DNA of 16,519 bases, taken from assembly GCA_947477655.1 (NCBI GenBank), contig CANJTS010000013.1, forward strand, positions 1-16,519, read 5' to 3'. Below are positions 1 through 7,868 of this stretch, in pieces. Numbering within the stretch: the first letter of the stretch is position 1; each line of letters begins with the position of its first letter. The position numbers and the translations under genes are program-made. This stretch comes from CAILUG01 sp903844415. Lineage in GTDB: Bacteria > Pseudomonadota > Gammaproteobacteria > Pseudomonadales > Pseudohongiellaceae. Under the pieces are notes generated by a model that saw nothing but the letters and a program-made list of their open reading frames with translations, was not told the DNA's origin and made no database searches.

Positions 1-138
1 AGCACGGAAAGTGCCACCAAAAGCTTCTGCACACACACGTGTCAATGCCGCAGTCAACGTCGTCTTACCATGGTCAACATGACCAATAGTTCCTACGTTT
101 ACATGCAACTTCTTACGCTCAAATTTTTCCTTCGCCAT
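1..138 (-). CDS. tufA: Elongation factor Tu, N-terminal 46 residues (gene runs off the window edge)
   Basis: EF-Tu is the cytoplasmic GTPase that carries aminoacyl-tRNA to the ribosomal A site. Only the first 46 codons are present; the rest lies beyond the left edge. The translation starts MAKEKFERKKLHVNVGTIGH and has the P-loop GHVDHGKTT at residues 19-27. The ATG at 136-138 is preceded by a perfect AGGAGG (145-150) with a 6-nt spacer, one of the strongest ribosome-binding sites in the window and fitting for a very abundant protein. It is the last gene of the str operon, 92 nt after fusA, hence the name tufA by E. coli convention. A second tuf lies at the other end of the window. The two fragments do not overlap, so their identity cannot be compared here. 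Confidence 0.97.
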   Translation of the reverse strand, partial: MAKEKFERKKLHVNVGTIGHVDHGKTTLTAALTRVCAEAFGGTFRA

Positions 139-230
139 CGAATGCCTCCTGTTAAGTTTTGTCTGAGGTTATTTTCACTCCCAGTCAAATTTTTTAAAAT
201 TTTGAATTTTTATCTTAATTAAATTAGAAC
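139..230 (-). other. fusA-tufA intergenic spacer, AT-rich
   Basis: This 92-nt spacer is very AT-rich. It contains an almost perfect A/T inverted repeat at 185-205 and the strong tufA Shine-Dalgarno sequence. A TTGACT on the coding strand has no acceptable -10 box 16-18 nt downstream, so I do not call a promoter. No terminator is visible, which fits co-transcription of tufA with fusA. Confidence 0.6.
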
Positions 231-2327
231 TTATTTACTCTTGCCGATAACACCATCAGCTATGTTGCCCGGCACTTCAGCATATTTGTTGAATTCCATT
301 GTAAATGTAGCTCTACCCTGAGAGGCAGAACGCACCACTGTGGAATAACCAAACATCTCAGCCAGTGGCACTTCAGCCGTGACAATTTTGCCTGAAATAA
401 TATCCTCCATACCAAGTACTATGCCCCGTCGTCGGTTCAAATCACCCATAATGTCACCCATGTATTCTTCAGGGGTGACTACTTCCACTTTCATTATCGG
501 CTCAAGCAACGCGGGATCAGCAAGCAAAGCTCCCTTTTTAAGAGCCATTGAACCAGCGATCTTGAAAGCCATTTCACTGGAGTCCACATCATGATAAGAA
601 CCATCAAATATTGTTACTTTCATTGCTAATAAAGGATAACCAGCAAGACAGCCATTTTTTAATTGCTCCTGCACGCCCTTATCGACAGCTGATATATATT
701 CTTTGGGGACAGCCCCTCCTACCACTTCATTCACAAATTCATATTCTGAATCTGCAGGGAGCGGCTCCAAACGTAACCAGACATGACCATATTGACCACG
801 ACCACCAGACTGTTTGACATGCTTGCCTTCAATTTCTACTTTTTTACGGATTGTTTCCCGATAGGCGACCTGAGGCTTACCGATGTTGGCTTCGACGTGA
901 AATTCACGCCGCATTCGATCAACAATAATATCGAGATGTAACTCTCCCATTCCACGAATGATTGTCTGACCAGACTCCTCATCAGTATGCACACGAAAAG
1001 ATGGATCTTCCTGAGCCAATCTACTCAGGGCAATACCCATTTTTTCTTGATCAGCTTTGGTTCTAGGCTCTACTGCAACAGAAATAACTGGCTCAGGAAA
1101 ATCCATCTTTTCGAGAGTTATTTTGTTGTTGATAGCACATAATGTATCACCCGTAGTGGCATCTTTTAGGCCTATAGCTGCCGCAATATCACCCGCAAAA
1201 ACTTCTCTGATTTCCTCTCTTGTGTTGGCGTGCATCTGTACCATTCGACCAACTCTATCCTTTCGATCTTTAACTGGATTGAACACAGAATCACCTGTAC
1301 TCAATTTGCCGGAATAAACACGAAAAAAAGTCAGAGTACCTACAAATGGATCGGTGGCAATCTTAAACGCAAGGGCAGCAAAGGGCTCGTTCTCATCAGC
1401 AGAACGTGTAGCGACAGTAACTCCATCATCCAAAATACCTTCTATAGCTTTCACCTCTGTAGGTGAAGGTAGGTATTCCACGACTGCATCGAGCATTGCC
1501 TGCACACCTTTGTTCTTAAAAGCAGAACCACAAAGTGTAGGCACAATTTCGCTGGCCAGAGTGCGAGCACGTAGACCAAACTTTATTTCAATTTCAGTTA
1601 AAGCGACTCCTTCCAGATATTTGTCCATCAACTCATCATTAGCTTCTGCAGCAGCAGCAACTAGATTGTCATGCCAAACAGCACATTCTGCCTGCATATC
1701 TTCCGGAATTTCTTTGTACTCGAAACTAGTCCCCTGATCTTCTTCGCTCCAAACAATGGTTTTCATCTTGACCAGATCGATAACACCCCTGAATCCTTCT
1801 TCAGCACCAATAGGTAAATGAATAGGAACGGGATTGGCACTCAACCGATCTTTCATCTGTTTTACAACACGAAGAAAGTTGGCGCCCGATCTGTCCATTT
1901 TGTTTACGAAAACAATTCGTGGCACCTCGTAACGATTGGCCTGACGCCAAACAGTTTCGGTCTGCGGCTGCACACCTGAGCTCCCGCATAGAACAACACA
2001 AGCACCATCAAGCACACGTAAAGACCGCTCAACCTCAATGGTAAAATCTACGTGACCAGGTGTATCAATTATGTTTATACGATGCTCTTCAAACTGCTTG
2101 TTCATGCCTTTCCAAAAACAAGTAGTGGCAGCTGAAGTGATAGTGATACCCCTTTCCTGCTCCTGCTCCATCCAGTCCATGATTGCGGCTCCATCATGAA
2201 CCTCCCCGATTTTATGCGAGACACCGGTATAAAACAGTACACGCTCGGTAGTTGTGGTTTTGCCAGCATCCACGTGCGCAACAATACCAATATTACGATA
2301 GCGGTTGATTGGGGTCTTTCTGGCCAC
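231..2327 (-). CDS. fusA: Elongation factor G (EF-G), translocation GTPase
   Basis: EF-G is the cytoplasmic GTPase that drives tRNA-mRNA translocation and, with RRF, ribosome recycling. The protein is 698 aa; E. coli EF-G is 704. The G domain motifs are intact: P-loop AHVDAGKTT at 17-25, DTPGH at 88-92 and NKMD at 142-145. Domain IV (GRGQYGHVWL region) and the C-terminal domain follow without interruption. The start is GTG (2325-2327), chosen because GAGG at 2336-2339 gives an 8-nt spacer. An ATG at 2330-2332 is out of frame and only 3 nt from that site. The gene lies 34 nt after rpsG in the str operon. The residues LCGSSGVQPQTETVWRQ differ from the E. coli variant but resemble other gammaproteobacteria as I recall them. 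I see no disruption. Confidence 0.98.
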   Translation of the reverse strand: MARKTPINRYRNIGIVAHVDAGKTTTTERVLFYTGVSHKIGEVHDGAAIMDWMEQEQERGITITSAATTCFWKGMNKQFEEHRINIIDTPGHVDFTIEVERSLRVLDGACVVLCGSSGVQPQTETVWRQANRYEVPRIVFVNKMDRSGANFLRVVKQMKDRLSANPVPIHLPIGAEEGFRGVIDLVKMKTIVWSEEDQGTSFEYKEIPEDMQAECAVWHDNLVAAAAEANDELMDKYLEGVALTEIEIKFGLRARTLASEIVPTLCGSAFKNKGVQAMLDAVVEYLPSPTEVKAIEGILDDGVTVATRSADENEPFAALAFKIATDPFVGTLTFFRVYSGKLSTGDSVFNPVKDRKDRVGRMVQMHANTREEIREVFAGDIAAAIGLKDATTGDTLCAINNKITLEKMDFPEPVISVAVEPRTKADQEKMGIALSRLAQEDPSFRVHTDEESGQTIIRGMGELHLDIIVDRMRREFHVEANIGKPQVAYRETIRKKVEIEGKHVKQSGGRGQYGHVWLRLEPLPADSEYEFVNEVVGGAVPKEYISAVDKGVQEQLKNGCLAGYPLLAMKVTIFDGSYHDVDSSEMAFKIAGSMALKKGALLADPALLEPIMKVEVVTPEEYMGDIMGDLNRRRGIVLGMEDIISGKIVTAEVPLAEMFGYSTVVRSASQGRATFTMEFNKYAEVPGNIADGVIGKSK

Positions 2328-2334
2328 TGCATAG

Positions 2335-2340
2335 ACCTCA
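2335..2340 (-). promoter_or_regulatory. fusA ribosome-binding site that decides the GTG start
   Basis: TGAGGT on the coding strand places its GAGG core 8 nt before the GTG at 2327. The same site is only 3 nt from an out-of-frame ATG at 2332, too close for efficient initiation. The GTG frame encodes the EF-G N-terminus, so it is the real start. Confidence 0.75.
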
Positions 2341-2361
2341 GGTTAAAAACAGGTTTAAAAC

Positions 2362-2832
2362 TTAGAATCGATAATGCGAGAACGCCCTGTTTGCCTCAGC
2401 CATGCGATGAACATCTTCACGCTTTTTGACAGCACTGCCTCGGCCTTGTGATGCATCCATAATTTCGCCAGCTAACCGCAAAGCCATAGATTTTTCACCT
2501 CGACCACGAGCGTATTCAACAAGCCAGCGCATAGACAACGCATTACGACGATCTGGCCTAACCTCTACCGGCACTTGATAGGTAGCACCACCAACACGGC
2601 GTGATTTCACCTCAACAAGGGGCGCAATATTATCTAGAGCAGTTTCAAATGTTTTCAACGGATCAGGATTGCCGCGCTCAGTAATGGTATTCAGAGCACC
2701 ATAGACAATTTTTTCAGCTACTGACTTCTTACCATCAACCATCAAATGGTTCATGAATTTAGCGAGGGTTATACTTCCGAATTTTGGATCAGGCAAAACT
2801 TCGCGGCGCGCCGCAATGCGTCTTCTAGGCAT
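2362..2832 (-). CDS. rpsG: 30S ribosomal protein S7
   Basis: S7 is a primary 16S rRNA-binding protein that nucleates assembly of the 30S head and contacts tRNA at the E site. The protein is 156 aa, the same length as the short (E. coli B-type) form. It has the N-terminal MPRRR, the S7 signature around residues 15-42 (DPKFGS, KFMNHLMVDGKKS), and the beta-hairpin GGATYQVPVEV at 81-91. The ATG at 2830-2832 follows a purine-rich GAAGAGAGAGAG stretch, a rather weak Shine-Dalgarno. The gene lies 73 nt after rpsL and 34 nt before fusA. In E. coli S7 represses its own operon by binding the rpsL-rpsG spacer; a small hairpin in that spacer here could serve the same role, but this is inference. Confidence 0.98.
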   Translation of the reverse strand: MPRRRIAARREVLPDPKFGSITLAKFMNHLMVDGKKSVAEKIVYGALNTITERGNPDPLKTFETALDNIAPLVEVKSRRVGGATYQVPVEVRPDRRNALSMRWLVEYARGRGEKSMALRLAGEIMDASQGRGSAVKKREDVHRMAEANRAFSHYRF

Positions 2833-2905
2833 GGCTCTCTCTCTTCAGGGTAATCCGAAATAATCACACATGTGAAATCCGGCCTTACTGTTGTTAAATA
2901 AGTAT
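2833..2905 (-). promoter_or_regulatory. rpsL-rpsG spacer with small hairpin, possible S7 operator
   Basis: The 73-nt spacer contains a short inverted repeat centred on CACATGTG (TCACA/TGTGA) that can be enclosed by CCG...CGG. In E. coli the corresponding spacer is the target of autogenous control by S7. I see no clear match to the E. coli S7 structure, so the assignment rests on position alone. Confidence 0.25.
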
Positions 2906-3280
2906 TTAGGACTTAGGTCTTTTTGCTCCGTATTTGGAACGACCTTGTCGTCGAGCTGAAACACCGGAGGTATCGAGTGAACCACGGACAGTGTGATAAC
3001 GAACACCTGGCAAATCTTTTACCCTGCCCCCTCTAATCAAGATCACGGAGTGTTCTTGCAAATTATGACCCTCACCACCAATGTAAGATGTGACCTCATA
3101 ACCGCTGGTTAAACGAACACGACATACCTTACGCAAAGCAGAGTTTGGCTTTTTAGGAGTGGTTGTATACACGCGTGTACACACGCCACGTCTCTGAGGG
3201 CTTCCCTGAAGAGCGGGAACACCACTTTTTTCAACTTTACTTTGCCTTGGCTTGCGAACCAATTGGTTAACAGTTGCCAT
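2906..3280 (-). CDS. rpsL: 30S ribosomal protein S12
   Basis: S12 sits at the decoding centre of the 30S subunit and controls accuracy; it is the classic streptomycin-resistance locus. The protein is 124 aa from ATG 3278-3280 (MATVNQLVRKP), the E. coli length. A TTG just upstream (3281-3283) would add one Met but lies only 3 nt from the AGGAG at 3287-3291, so the ATG is preferred. The decoding segment TTPKKPNSALRK has K43. The RVKDLPGVRYHTVRG segment has K88 and D89, the residue methylthiolated by RimO in E. coli. Lys at both 43 and 88 predicts the streptomycin-sensitive state. It is the first gene of the str operon, behind a strong promoter and a leader of about 100 nt. Confidence 0.98.
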   Translation of the reverse strand: MATVNQLVRKPRQSKVEKSGVPALQGSPQRRGVCTRVYTTTPKKPNSALRKVCRVRLTSGYEVTSYIGGEGHNLQEHSVILIRGGRVKDLPGVRYHTVRGSLDTSGVSARRQGRSKYGAKRPKS

Positions 3281-3299
3281 CAAAATCTCCTGATAGTCC

Positions 3300-3379
3300 G
3301 GGGCGTTTACGCTCCTGGAACTTGTTTTAAATAAACACTTAACCCTTATAAATAAGGGGAGCCACTAACAGTGTTAGCG
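3300..3379 (-). promoter_or_regulatory. rpsL 5' leader with three successive hairpins
   Basis: Between the predicted str transcription start (about 3383) and the rpsL ribosome-binding site I see three local hairpins on the coding strand. The first is CGCTAAC/GTTAGTG with loop ACT (3363-3379, 7 pairs including one G-U). The second is CCCTTA/TAAGGG with loop TTTA (3343-3358). The third is GGAGCG/CGCCCC with loop TAAA and one A-C mismatch (3300-3315). None is followed directly by a U-run, so they do not look like classical terminators. Their function is unknown. Confidence 0.45.
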
Positions 3380-3390
3380 AGAGGTCGCGC

Positions 3391-3419
3391 ATTCTAAAGA
3401 GCCACCCCTTGCTAGTCAA
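3391..3419 (-). promoter_or_regulatory. Strong sigma70 promoter of the str operon
   Basis: The -35 box is TTGACT (3414-3419) and the -10 box is TAGAAT (3391-3396), separated by exactly 17 nt; each differs from consensus by one base. The bases just after the -10 box are GCGCGACC, a G+C-rich discriminator of the kind found at rRNA and ribosomal-protein promoters that ppGpp and DksA repress. Transcription should begin near 3383 and give a leader of roughly 100 nt before rpsL. The position matches the str promoter of E. coli. Confidence 0.85.
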
Positions 3420-3454
3420 CAACACCTCGAACGTATTATGGGTACTTTCTATTA

Positions 3455-3504
3455 TTAAAAATAAAAAATTAGTGTTGGTAATTTTTACACCGCATCTGTA
3501 AAAA
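3455..3504 (-). terminator. Weak, AU-rich terminator candidate after rpoC
   Basis: Just after the rpoC stop codon, TTTTTACA (3497-3504) pairs with TGTAAAAA (3482-3489) around a GATGCGG loop. A U-rich stretch begins about 14 nt further on (3455-3468). The stem has almost no G-C pairs and the U-run is displaced, so this is not a convincing factor-independent terminator. It is reported because no better rpoC terminator is visible before the str promoter. Confidence 0.25.
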
Positions 3505-3514
3505 AACTATTTTA

Positions 3515-6500
3515 TTAATTTTTCTTACTGCCAGAGTCTTGATCAATTTCGGCATTCAACGCCTCTGTCAATGCTGCTTCAACTTCACGAGCCGATGCCA
3601 TTTCCTGTATACGTCGCGCCTCTGCCACCTTTCTGCGATTTTCGTGATAGGTCAAACCCGTACCAGCAGGTATGAGACGGCCAACTACTACGTTTTCTTT
3701 CAATCCTTGTAGATGATCACGTTTGCCAGTTACTGCAGCCTCTGTAAGCACTCTAGTAGTTTCCTGAAACGAAGCCGCAGAAATAAATGATTCTGTTGCC
3801 AATGAAGCTTTGGTGATACCTAGCAACACACGCTCAATTCTAGCTTCCTGTTTACCATTTTCGCGTAACTTGGTGTTTTCAAGCATAACCTTGATATATT
3901 CAACCTGTTCGCCTTTGATAAAACTGGAATCTCCCATTTCCAATATCTCTGCTTTACGCAACATTTGCCGAACAATAACCTCTATATGCTTGTCATTGAT
4001 ACGCACACCTTGCAGGCGATATACATCTTGCACTTCATTGACAATGTACTGAGCTAAAGATTCTACGCCTTTCAAACGCAGAATATCGTGAGGGCTGGGC
4101 GGACCATCTGATACAACCTCACCTTTTTCAACAAACTCACCTTCGAAGACTGTCATCTGTCTCCATTTTGGAATAAGAACTTCGTAATGTGAGCTGCCAT
4201 CAATTGGGTTTACGCCATCAGCGGGTGTAATAATGAGGCGACGTTTGCCTTTAGTTTCCTTACCGAAACTTATCGTGCCAGAAATTTCCGCCAGGATTGC
4301 TGGTTCTTTAGGTTTACGCGCTTCAAACAGGTCGGCAACTCGAGGCAGACCACCTGTGATATCACGGGTTTTGGATCCTTCCTGCGGAATACGAGCAATA
4401 ACATCACCAATTTTTACTGCGCTACCGTCTTCAACACCAACAATGGCTTTAGCAGGTAAGAAGTAATGCGCGGGGACGTTACTTCCTGGCAAGGTAAGAT
4501 ATTTCCCTTTTTCATCCAACAAAGTTACTGCCGGTCGTAATTCTTTTCCTGCAGTTGTTCGCTCTGAAACATCCATAACAGATATACTTGAGAGACCGGT
4601 TACATCATCTGTTTGACGTTTGACACTTAATCCCTCTTCCATTGCCTCGAACGAAACTTTGCCTGCAATCTCAACAACGATAGGGTGAGTATGCGGATCC
4701 CATGTAGCGACTATTTGACCCACTTTTACATTGGATTTATCTGTGCCATGGATAACAGCTCCATATGGCAATTTGTATCTTTCTTTTTCACGACCATTGG
4801 TGTCATTGACAATTAGCTCACCTGAACGAGATACAACTACCAATTGAGTATTGCTTCTCTGTACAGTTTTCATGTTATGCAAATGAATTGCACCTTCCGT
4901 TTTCACCTGCACATTGTCACTGGCGGTAGCTCTTGATGCAGCACCACCTATATGGAAGGTTCTCATGGTGAGCTGTGTGCCTGGTTCACCAATCGACTGG
5001 GCAGCGATAACACCAACTGCCTCACCTATATTAGCGAGATGACCACGTGCTAAGTCGCGACCATAACATAGCCGACAAATACCCGCTCCAGCAGCACACG
5101 TGATTGGTGATCGAACCAACACTTCATCCACGCCATTGGTTTCAAGAATTTCAACCATGCGTTCGTCGATTAAAGTACCACTAGGGATAATTGTTTCTTT
5201 CTCGCTATTCATAACATCTTGGGCTACAACCCTACCCAACACGCGCTCGCCCAACGCAGCGATGATGTCACCACCTTCAATTATCGGGGTCATGGTTAGA
5301 CCTTCTTCAGTTCCGCAGTCGTATTCTTTAATTACCAAATCTTGAGATATGTCCACCAAACGACGAGTCAGATAGCCTGAATTAGCGGTTTTCAATGCAG
5401 TATCGGCAAGACCTTTACGAGCACCGTGAGTCGAAATAAAGTACTGTAATACGCTCAATCCTTCACGAAAATTCGCAGTAATTGGCGTTTCAATAATGGA
5501 GCCATCTGGCTTGGCCATAAGACCACGCATACCCGCCAATTGACGGATCTGCGCAGGGGAACCCCTAGCGCCGGAGTCAGCATAAATATAAACAGAGTTG
5601 AATGATTCTTGTAGTTCTTCTTTACCTTCTTTGTTGATAACTTTTTCTTTTGACAAACCATCCATCATCGATTTGGCTACAAGATCATTTGCGCGCGACC
5701 AGATATCGATTACTTTATTATATTTTTCTCCTTGAGTTACAAGACCAGAAGCGAACTGAGCTTCGATTTCGGCAACCTCTCCCTCAGCATTGGCAATTAG
5801 TCGAGCCTTCTCTGCCGGTATTACAAAATCATTCACACCAATTGATGCACCGGATAAAGTAGAGTACCGATAGCCCATATACATCAACTGATCAGCAAAG
5901 ATAACAGTTTCTTTTAGTCCAACATTTCGATAACACATGTTTATAATATTGGAGATCTGTTTCTTGGTCATTTTGTGATCAACCAAGGCAAACGGGAGAC
6001 CATCAGGCACGATAGTGTATAAAATTACTCGGCCAACTGTGGTTTTGAAACGACTTATCTTGCTAATTTTTTTCCCGTCAACGTCGAACAATATTTCTTC
6101 TAGTCTAACTTCAACTCGCGCATGGACATGTACATGATTTGAATTGAAGGCGCGAATAACTTCATTCACGCTTGCAAATTTCATCCCCTCACCTTTGGCA
6201 TTAATGCGAGATCTTGTCATGTAATACAAACCAAGAACCACGTCTTGTGAAGGCACGATAATAGGTTCACCCGATGCTGGCGAAAGGATGTTGTTTGTCG
6301 ACATCATCAGCGTACGCGCTTCCAATTGCGCTTCCAACGTCAACGGTATATGAACTGCCATCTGATCGCCGTCAAAGTCGGCGTTGTATGCAGCGCATAC
6401 TAGTGGGTGCAATTGAATTGCTTTGCCTTCAATCAATACTGGTTCGAAGGCCTGAATTCCCAATCTGTGAAGTGTTGGTGCACGGTTTAGTAATATTGGA

Positions 6501-7756
6501 TGTTCACGTATTACATCTGCAAGAATATCCCAGACTTCCGCTGTTTCTTTTTCTACCATTTTTTTGGCAGCTTTAATGGTGGTTGCGATACCACGCAATA
6601 TCAGTCGACCCAGAATAAAAGGCTTAAATAGTTCCAATGCCATTTTTTTCGGCAGACCGGCTTGATGAAGTCTAAGTGTTGGACCTACAACAATTACAGA
6701 ACGTCCGGAGTAATCTACACGCTTGCCCAGTAGGTTTTGTCGGAATCGGCCTTGCTTACCTTTAATCATGTCAGCCAAGGATTTCAAAGGACGCTTGTTT
6801 GATCCGGTTATCGCGCGACCACGTCGACCGTTGTCTAACAACGCATCAACTGACTCCTGTAACATACGTTTTTCATTACGCACGATAATATCGGGAGCAC
6901 TGAGATCCAAAAGACGTTTGAGTCGATTGTTGCGATTGATTACGCGTCGATATAAATCATTCAGATCGGAGGTGGCAAAGCGACCTCCATCCAGAGGTAC
7001 AAGTGGACGCAGATCAGGCGGCAGAACGGGCAATACATTTAAAATCATCCACTCTGGCTTATTGCCTGAACTAATAAATCCATCAAGCAGTTTCAGCCGT
7101 TTGGAGAGTTTTTTAAGTTTGGTTTCAGAATTAGTATTAGGTATTTCTTCGCGTAATCCCGCAGCCTCTGTATCAATATCCATATCGCGCATTAAGTCTT
7201 GAACAGCTTCTGCTCCCATTTTGGCTTCGAACTCGTCACCAAATTGCTCCAGCGATTCGTAGTACTGTTCATCATTTAATAGTTGGCCACGCTCAAGTGT
7301 TGTCATGCCAGGATCGGTTACTACAAACGATTCAAAATAAAGAATTCTCTCGATATCACGCAGGGTCATGTCGAGTATCAAACCAATACGTGAAGGTAAT
7401 GATTTCAAGAACCAGATATGCGCAACAGGGCTTGCCAACTCGATATGACCCATACGAACGCGACGTTCTTTGGTAAGAGCCACTTCAACACCGCATTTCT
7501 CGCAAATCACGCCTCTGTGTTTCAGGCGTTTGTATTTGCCGCACAAACATTCGTAATCCTTTACAGGCCCGAAGATTTTGGCGCAAAACAAACCGTCACG
7601 CTCTGGTTTAAATGTACGGTAATTGATGGTCTCAGGCTTTTTAACTTCGCCAAAAGACCATGAACGAATCAGTTGTGGAGATGCCAATCCAATTCTTATG
7701 GAATCGAAATCATCCGATTGTTTTTGTGCCTTATAGAAAGCATTCAAGTCTTTCAT
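3515..7756 (-). CDS. rpoC: DNA-directed RNA polymerase subunit beta'
   Basis: This is the largest subunit of core RNA polymerase and carries the catalytic magnesium site. It is 1413 aa; E. coli has 1407. The N-terminal zinc ribbon has C70, C72, C85 and C88. The catalytic NADFDGDQM motif has D460, D462 and D464, in the same numbering as E. coli. The second zinc site is formed by the Cys of YDCGTEEG and those of ITCAAGAGICRLCYG. The trigger-loop region GEPGTQLTMRTFHIGG and the C-terminal segment into omega-binding territory are intact. The ATG (7754-7756) follows GGAG with a 7-nt spacer. It lies 112 nt after rpoB in the same operon. I see no insertion or disruption. Confidence 0.99.
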   Translation of the reverse strand: MKDLNAFYKAQKQSDDFDSIRIGLASPQLIRSWSFGEVKKPETINYRTFKPERDGLFCAKIFGPVKDYECLCGKYKRLKHRGVICEKCGVEVALTKERRVRMGHIELASPVAHIWFLKSLPSRIGLILDMTLRDIERILYFESFVVTDPGMTTLERGQLLNDEQYYESLEQFGDEFEAKMGAEAVQDLMRDMDIDTEAAGLREEIPNTNSETKLKKLSKRLKLLDGFISSGNKPEWMILNVLPVLPPDLRPLVPLDGGRFATSDLNDLYRRVINRNNRLKRLLDLSAPDIIVRNEKRMLQESVDALLDNGRRGRAITGSNKRPLKSLADMIKGKQGRFRQNLLGKRVDYSGRSVIVVGPTLRLHQAGLPKKMALELFKPFILGRLILRGIATTIKAAKKMVEKETAEVWDILADVIREHPILLNRAPTLHRLGIQAFEPVLIEGKAIQLHPLVCAAYNADFDGDQMAVHIPLTLEAQLEARTLMMSTNNILSPASGEPIIVPSQDVVLGLYYMTRSRINAKGEGMKFASVNEVIRAFNSNHVHVHARVEVRLEEILFDVDGKKISKISRFKTTVGRVILYTIVPDGLPFALVDHKMTKKQISNIINMCYRNVGLKETVIFADQLMYMGYRYSTLSGASIGVNDFVIPAEKARLIANAEGEVAEIEAQFASGLVTQGEKYNKVIDIWSRANDLVAKSMMDGLSKEKVINKEGKEELQESFNSVYIYADSGARGSPAQIRQLAGMRGLMAKPDGSIIETPITANFREGLSVLQYFISTHGARKGLADTALKTANSGYLTRRLVDISQDLVIKEYDCGTEEGLTMTPIIEGGDIIAALGERVLGRVVAQDVMNSEKETIIPSGTLIDERMVEILETNGVDEVLVRSPITCAAGAGICRLCYGRDLARGHLANIGEAVGVIAAQSIGEPGTQLTMRTFHIGGAASRATASDNVQVKTEGAIHLHNMKTVQRSNTQLVVVSRSGELIVNDTNGREKERYKLPYGAVIHGTDKSNVKVGQIVATWDPHTHPIVVEIAGKVSFEAMEEGLSVKRQTDDVTGLSSISVMDVSERTTAGKELRPAVTLLDEKGKYLTLPGSNVPAHYFLPAKAIVGVEDGSAVKIGDVIARIPQEGSKTRDITGGLPRVADLFEARKPKEPAILAEISGTISFGKETKGKRRLIITPADGVNPIDGSSHYEVLIPKWRQMTVFEGEFVEKGEVVSDGPPSPHDILRLKGVESLAQYIVNEVQDVYRLQGVRINDKHIEVIVRQMLRKAEILEMGDSSFIKGEQVEYIKVMLENTKLRENGKQEARIERVLLGITKASLATESFISAASFQETTRVLTEAAVTGKRDHLQGLKENVVVGRLIPAGTGLTYHENRRKVAEARRIQEMASAREVEAALTEALNAEIDQDSGSKKN

Positions 7757-7806
7757 GCTAAATCTCCGCCCTGCGCAAAGCTCAAGTTTCGGGTTGACTG
7801 GTGAGA

Positions 7807-7840
7807 AAGGTAAATCGAGTCAAACTCTGATTCTAACCTT
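7807..7840 (-). promoter_or_regulatory. rpoB-rpoC intercistronic hairpin
   Basis: In the 112-nt spacer the coding strand can form AAGGT, 3-nt/1-nt internal loop, AATC, one bulged A, GAGT, loop TTG, ACTC, GATT, ACCTT: 13 base pairs in total. It is not followed by a U-run, so it is unlikely to terminate. It may be an RNA-processing or stability element. Function is inferred only from structure. Confidence 0.4.
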
Positions 7841-7868
7841 CCGTTTCTACCTATTATGGATACCAAAA

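Noticed and set aside
160..190. TTGACT before tufA as a promoter
   Set aside because: There is no acceptable -10 box at 16-18 nt; only a -35-like hexamer is present.
1354..1737. Plus-strand open frame of 127 codons opposite fusA
   Set aside because: Shadow of EF-G codons; no independent evidence of coding.
3281..3283. TTG start one codon before the rpsL ATG
   Set aside because: It is only 3 nt from AGGAG; the ATG at 3280 gives the family start and proper spacing.
6723..7202. Plus-strand open frame of 159 codons opposite rpoC
   Set aside because: It lies wholly antisense to a highly conserved part of beta', resembles no protein family I know, and is rich in Arg and Ser as expected for a shadow frame.
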